Below are positions 63,114 through 64,000 of a stretch of DNA of 64,000 nucleotides, one piece after another. Location: the NCBI GenBank assembly GCA_033675265.1, contig JAUJYZ010000932.1, forward strand, positions 1 through 64,000. Direction: 5' to 3'. The DNA comes from Actinostola sp. cb2023 (Eukaryota > Cnidaria > Anthozoa > Actiniaria > Actinostolidae). Below the pieces are notes generated by a model. The model was not told the DNA's origin. It ran no database searches and was given only the letters and a program-made list of their open reading frames with translations. Every line of letters starts with the position of its first letter. Positions within the stretch are counted from its first letter, which is position 1. The translations under genes were made by a program, and so were the position numbers.

Positions 63114-64000
63114 ATGACCAGTGTTGATGTAATCTCTGTTAATGTTCGTGGAGTGGCAACAGTGGCGAGGCGAGATGTAATTTGTCCAGTATTGTCTAAG
63201 TGGAATGTTGTGTTTGTACAAGAGTCTTTTGTTTGTAATCAACGGAAAGCTGAGCGGTTTGGAAAGGCATGGAAAGGTAAATGTTATTGGAGTTTTGGTG
63301 AGGTGAGGAGTGCGGGTGTAGGGATTCTGTTGAGTGATCGTGTGAGTTTAGATGTTTTGGATGTTCGTCGAGATACTGAGGGGAGAGTGTTGAGTTTGTT
63401 AGTCAAATGGGGGAATGTAAGATATACTTTTCTGTGTGTGTATGCGCCAGTGAATGTTAGCGATCGTAAATTGTTTTTTCAAGGGCTTCATGATTGTGTT
63501 CGCCAACTCGTACTGTGTAATGGGGGGGGACTTTAATTGTGTGTTGGAGAGTAGAGATACGACGGCGACGACAGGAACAAATAGGGCTGGTGGTGAGGAA
63601 TTGAAGACGTTTTTGAGTGATTTTAAATTAGCTGATGCTTGGGTGTCTGTGCATGGTCGTACTGTTTCGTTTACATGGATGGGTCAGAGAATAGGATCGA
63701 GATTAGATCGGTTTTATGTGTCAAAGGATTTAGTGGATGTTGTAACTGGCTGTTTTGTAGAAGTGTTAGGAGTATCGGATCATGATGGTGTTGTGTTGTC
63801 ATTAAAAGGTAGTGTGGGGTGTAAAAGCAAAGGGCTGTGGAAATTTAATAATGGGTTGTTGGAGGATAGCAAGTTTGTAAAGAGTATGAGAAAGTGGATA
63901 AGGCAATATTTAGAACGAAACAAGGGGGAGAGGGTAGGGTTTTTTTGGGTCAGTTTTAAAAAAGGGGTCAAGAAATTTGTCATTCGACATTCGGTTGCAA
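63114..64000 (+). pseudogene. LINE ORF2 endonuclease region, frameshifted, continues past the window
   Basis: MTSVDVISVNVRG begins the endonuclease. VFVQESFVCNQ and FLCVYAPVNVSDRK follow; the frame breaks near 63515, next to a G-run that encodes the GGDFN motif, and resumes with CVLESRDT, RIGSRLDRFYVSKDL and GVSDHDGVVL. The reverse transcriptase lies beyond the window. From about 63140 the bases are nearly the same as 32555 onward. Confidence 0.85.

Larger units (their letters stand above)
61589..64000 (+). mobile_element. family C LINE, second copy, runs off the window
   Basis: 5' UTR of 74 bases sharing GGTCACCCTGTGCTT with the copy at 25.8 kb, an intact ORF1 and the beginning of ORF2. ORF1 is clearly diverged from the copy at 25854, while ORF2 is almost identical to the one in the family B element at 32528. 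Confidence 0.85.

Overview
The window is eukaryotic, from an animal genome, most likely a cnidarian (probably an anthozoan such as a coral or sea anemone). This rests on spliced genes with GT-AG introns, a U2 snRNA gene fragment family, and a repeat set I associate with marine invertebrates: Penelope-like elements with hammerhead-type motifs, DUF3504 and ALOG-type tyrosine recombinases, a THAP-domain TTAA transposon, DUF6589 proteins and a TTAACCCATTNNCTCC repeat. The taxon is an inference. No clear host protein-coding gene is visible; almost everything is mobile DNA in a nest around disrupted U2 snRNA gene copies.

Layout. 0-7.2 kb is a graveyard: DUF3504 recombinase pieces (1.6 and 2.15 kb), two Penelope-like remnants (GIY-YIG domains near 3.3 and 6.3 kb, RT end at 5.5 kb) with direct and head-to-head repeats, and a LINE ORF1 fragment. 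8.4-15.3 kb holds a U2 5' flank, U2 nt 1-29, a nearly full-length Tx1/Keno-like LINE (family A), the continuation of U2, then a 5' piece of a second LINE (family B). 15.4-24.8 kb holds a TTAA element, an ALOG-type tyrosine recombinase and a 5.4 kb fold-back element with a 17-bp satellite. 24.8-34.1 kb holds a LINE 3' tail, another U2 flank and 5' fragment, a nearly intact family C LINE, a five-base U2 stub and a truncated family B element. 35.09-43.12 kb is an 8.0 kb element with 104-bp inverted ends and a 10-bp target duplication that encodes a RecQ-like helicase and a DUF6589 protein in convergent orientation. 46.1-60.2 kb is a Mutator-like element whose first intron contains a structurally complete 7.2 kb Kolobok-type element (TTAA duplications, THAP transposase and a P2X7-ballast-like protein). 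60.2-64.0 kb repeats the U2 locus with a second family C LINE running off the window.

How it fits together. U2 snRNA fragments sit at LINE junctions, so several related LINE lineages appear to use U2 genes as landing sites, in two positions of the gene. The repeated U2 flanks at 8.4, 25.3 and 61.1 kb imply an array or duplicated U2 loci hit independently. Later DNA transposons were inserted into or next to these LINEs. The most unusual observations are a run of six covarying hairpins between the two ORFs of the family A LINE, the RecQ/DUF6589 transposon, and LINE chimeras that pair different ORF1s with nearly the same ORF2.
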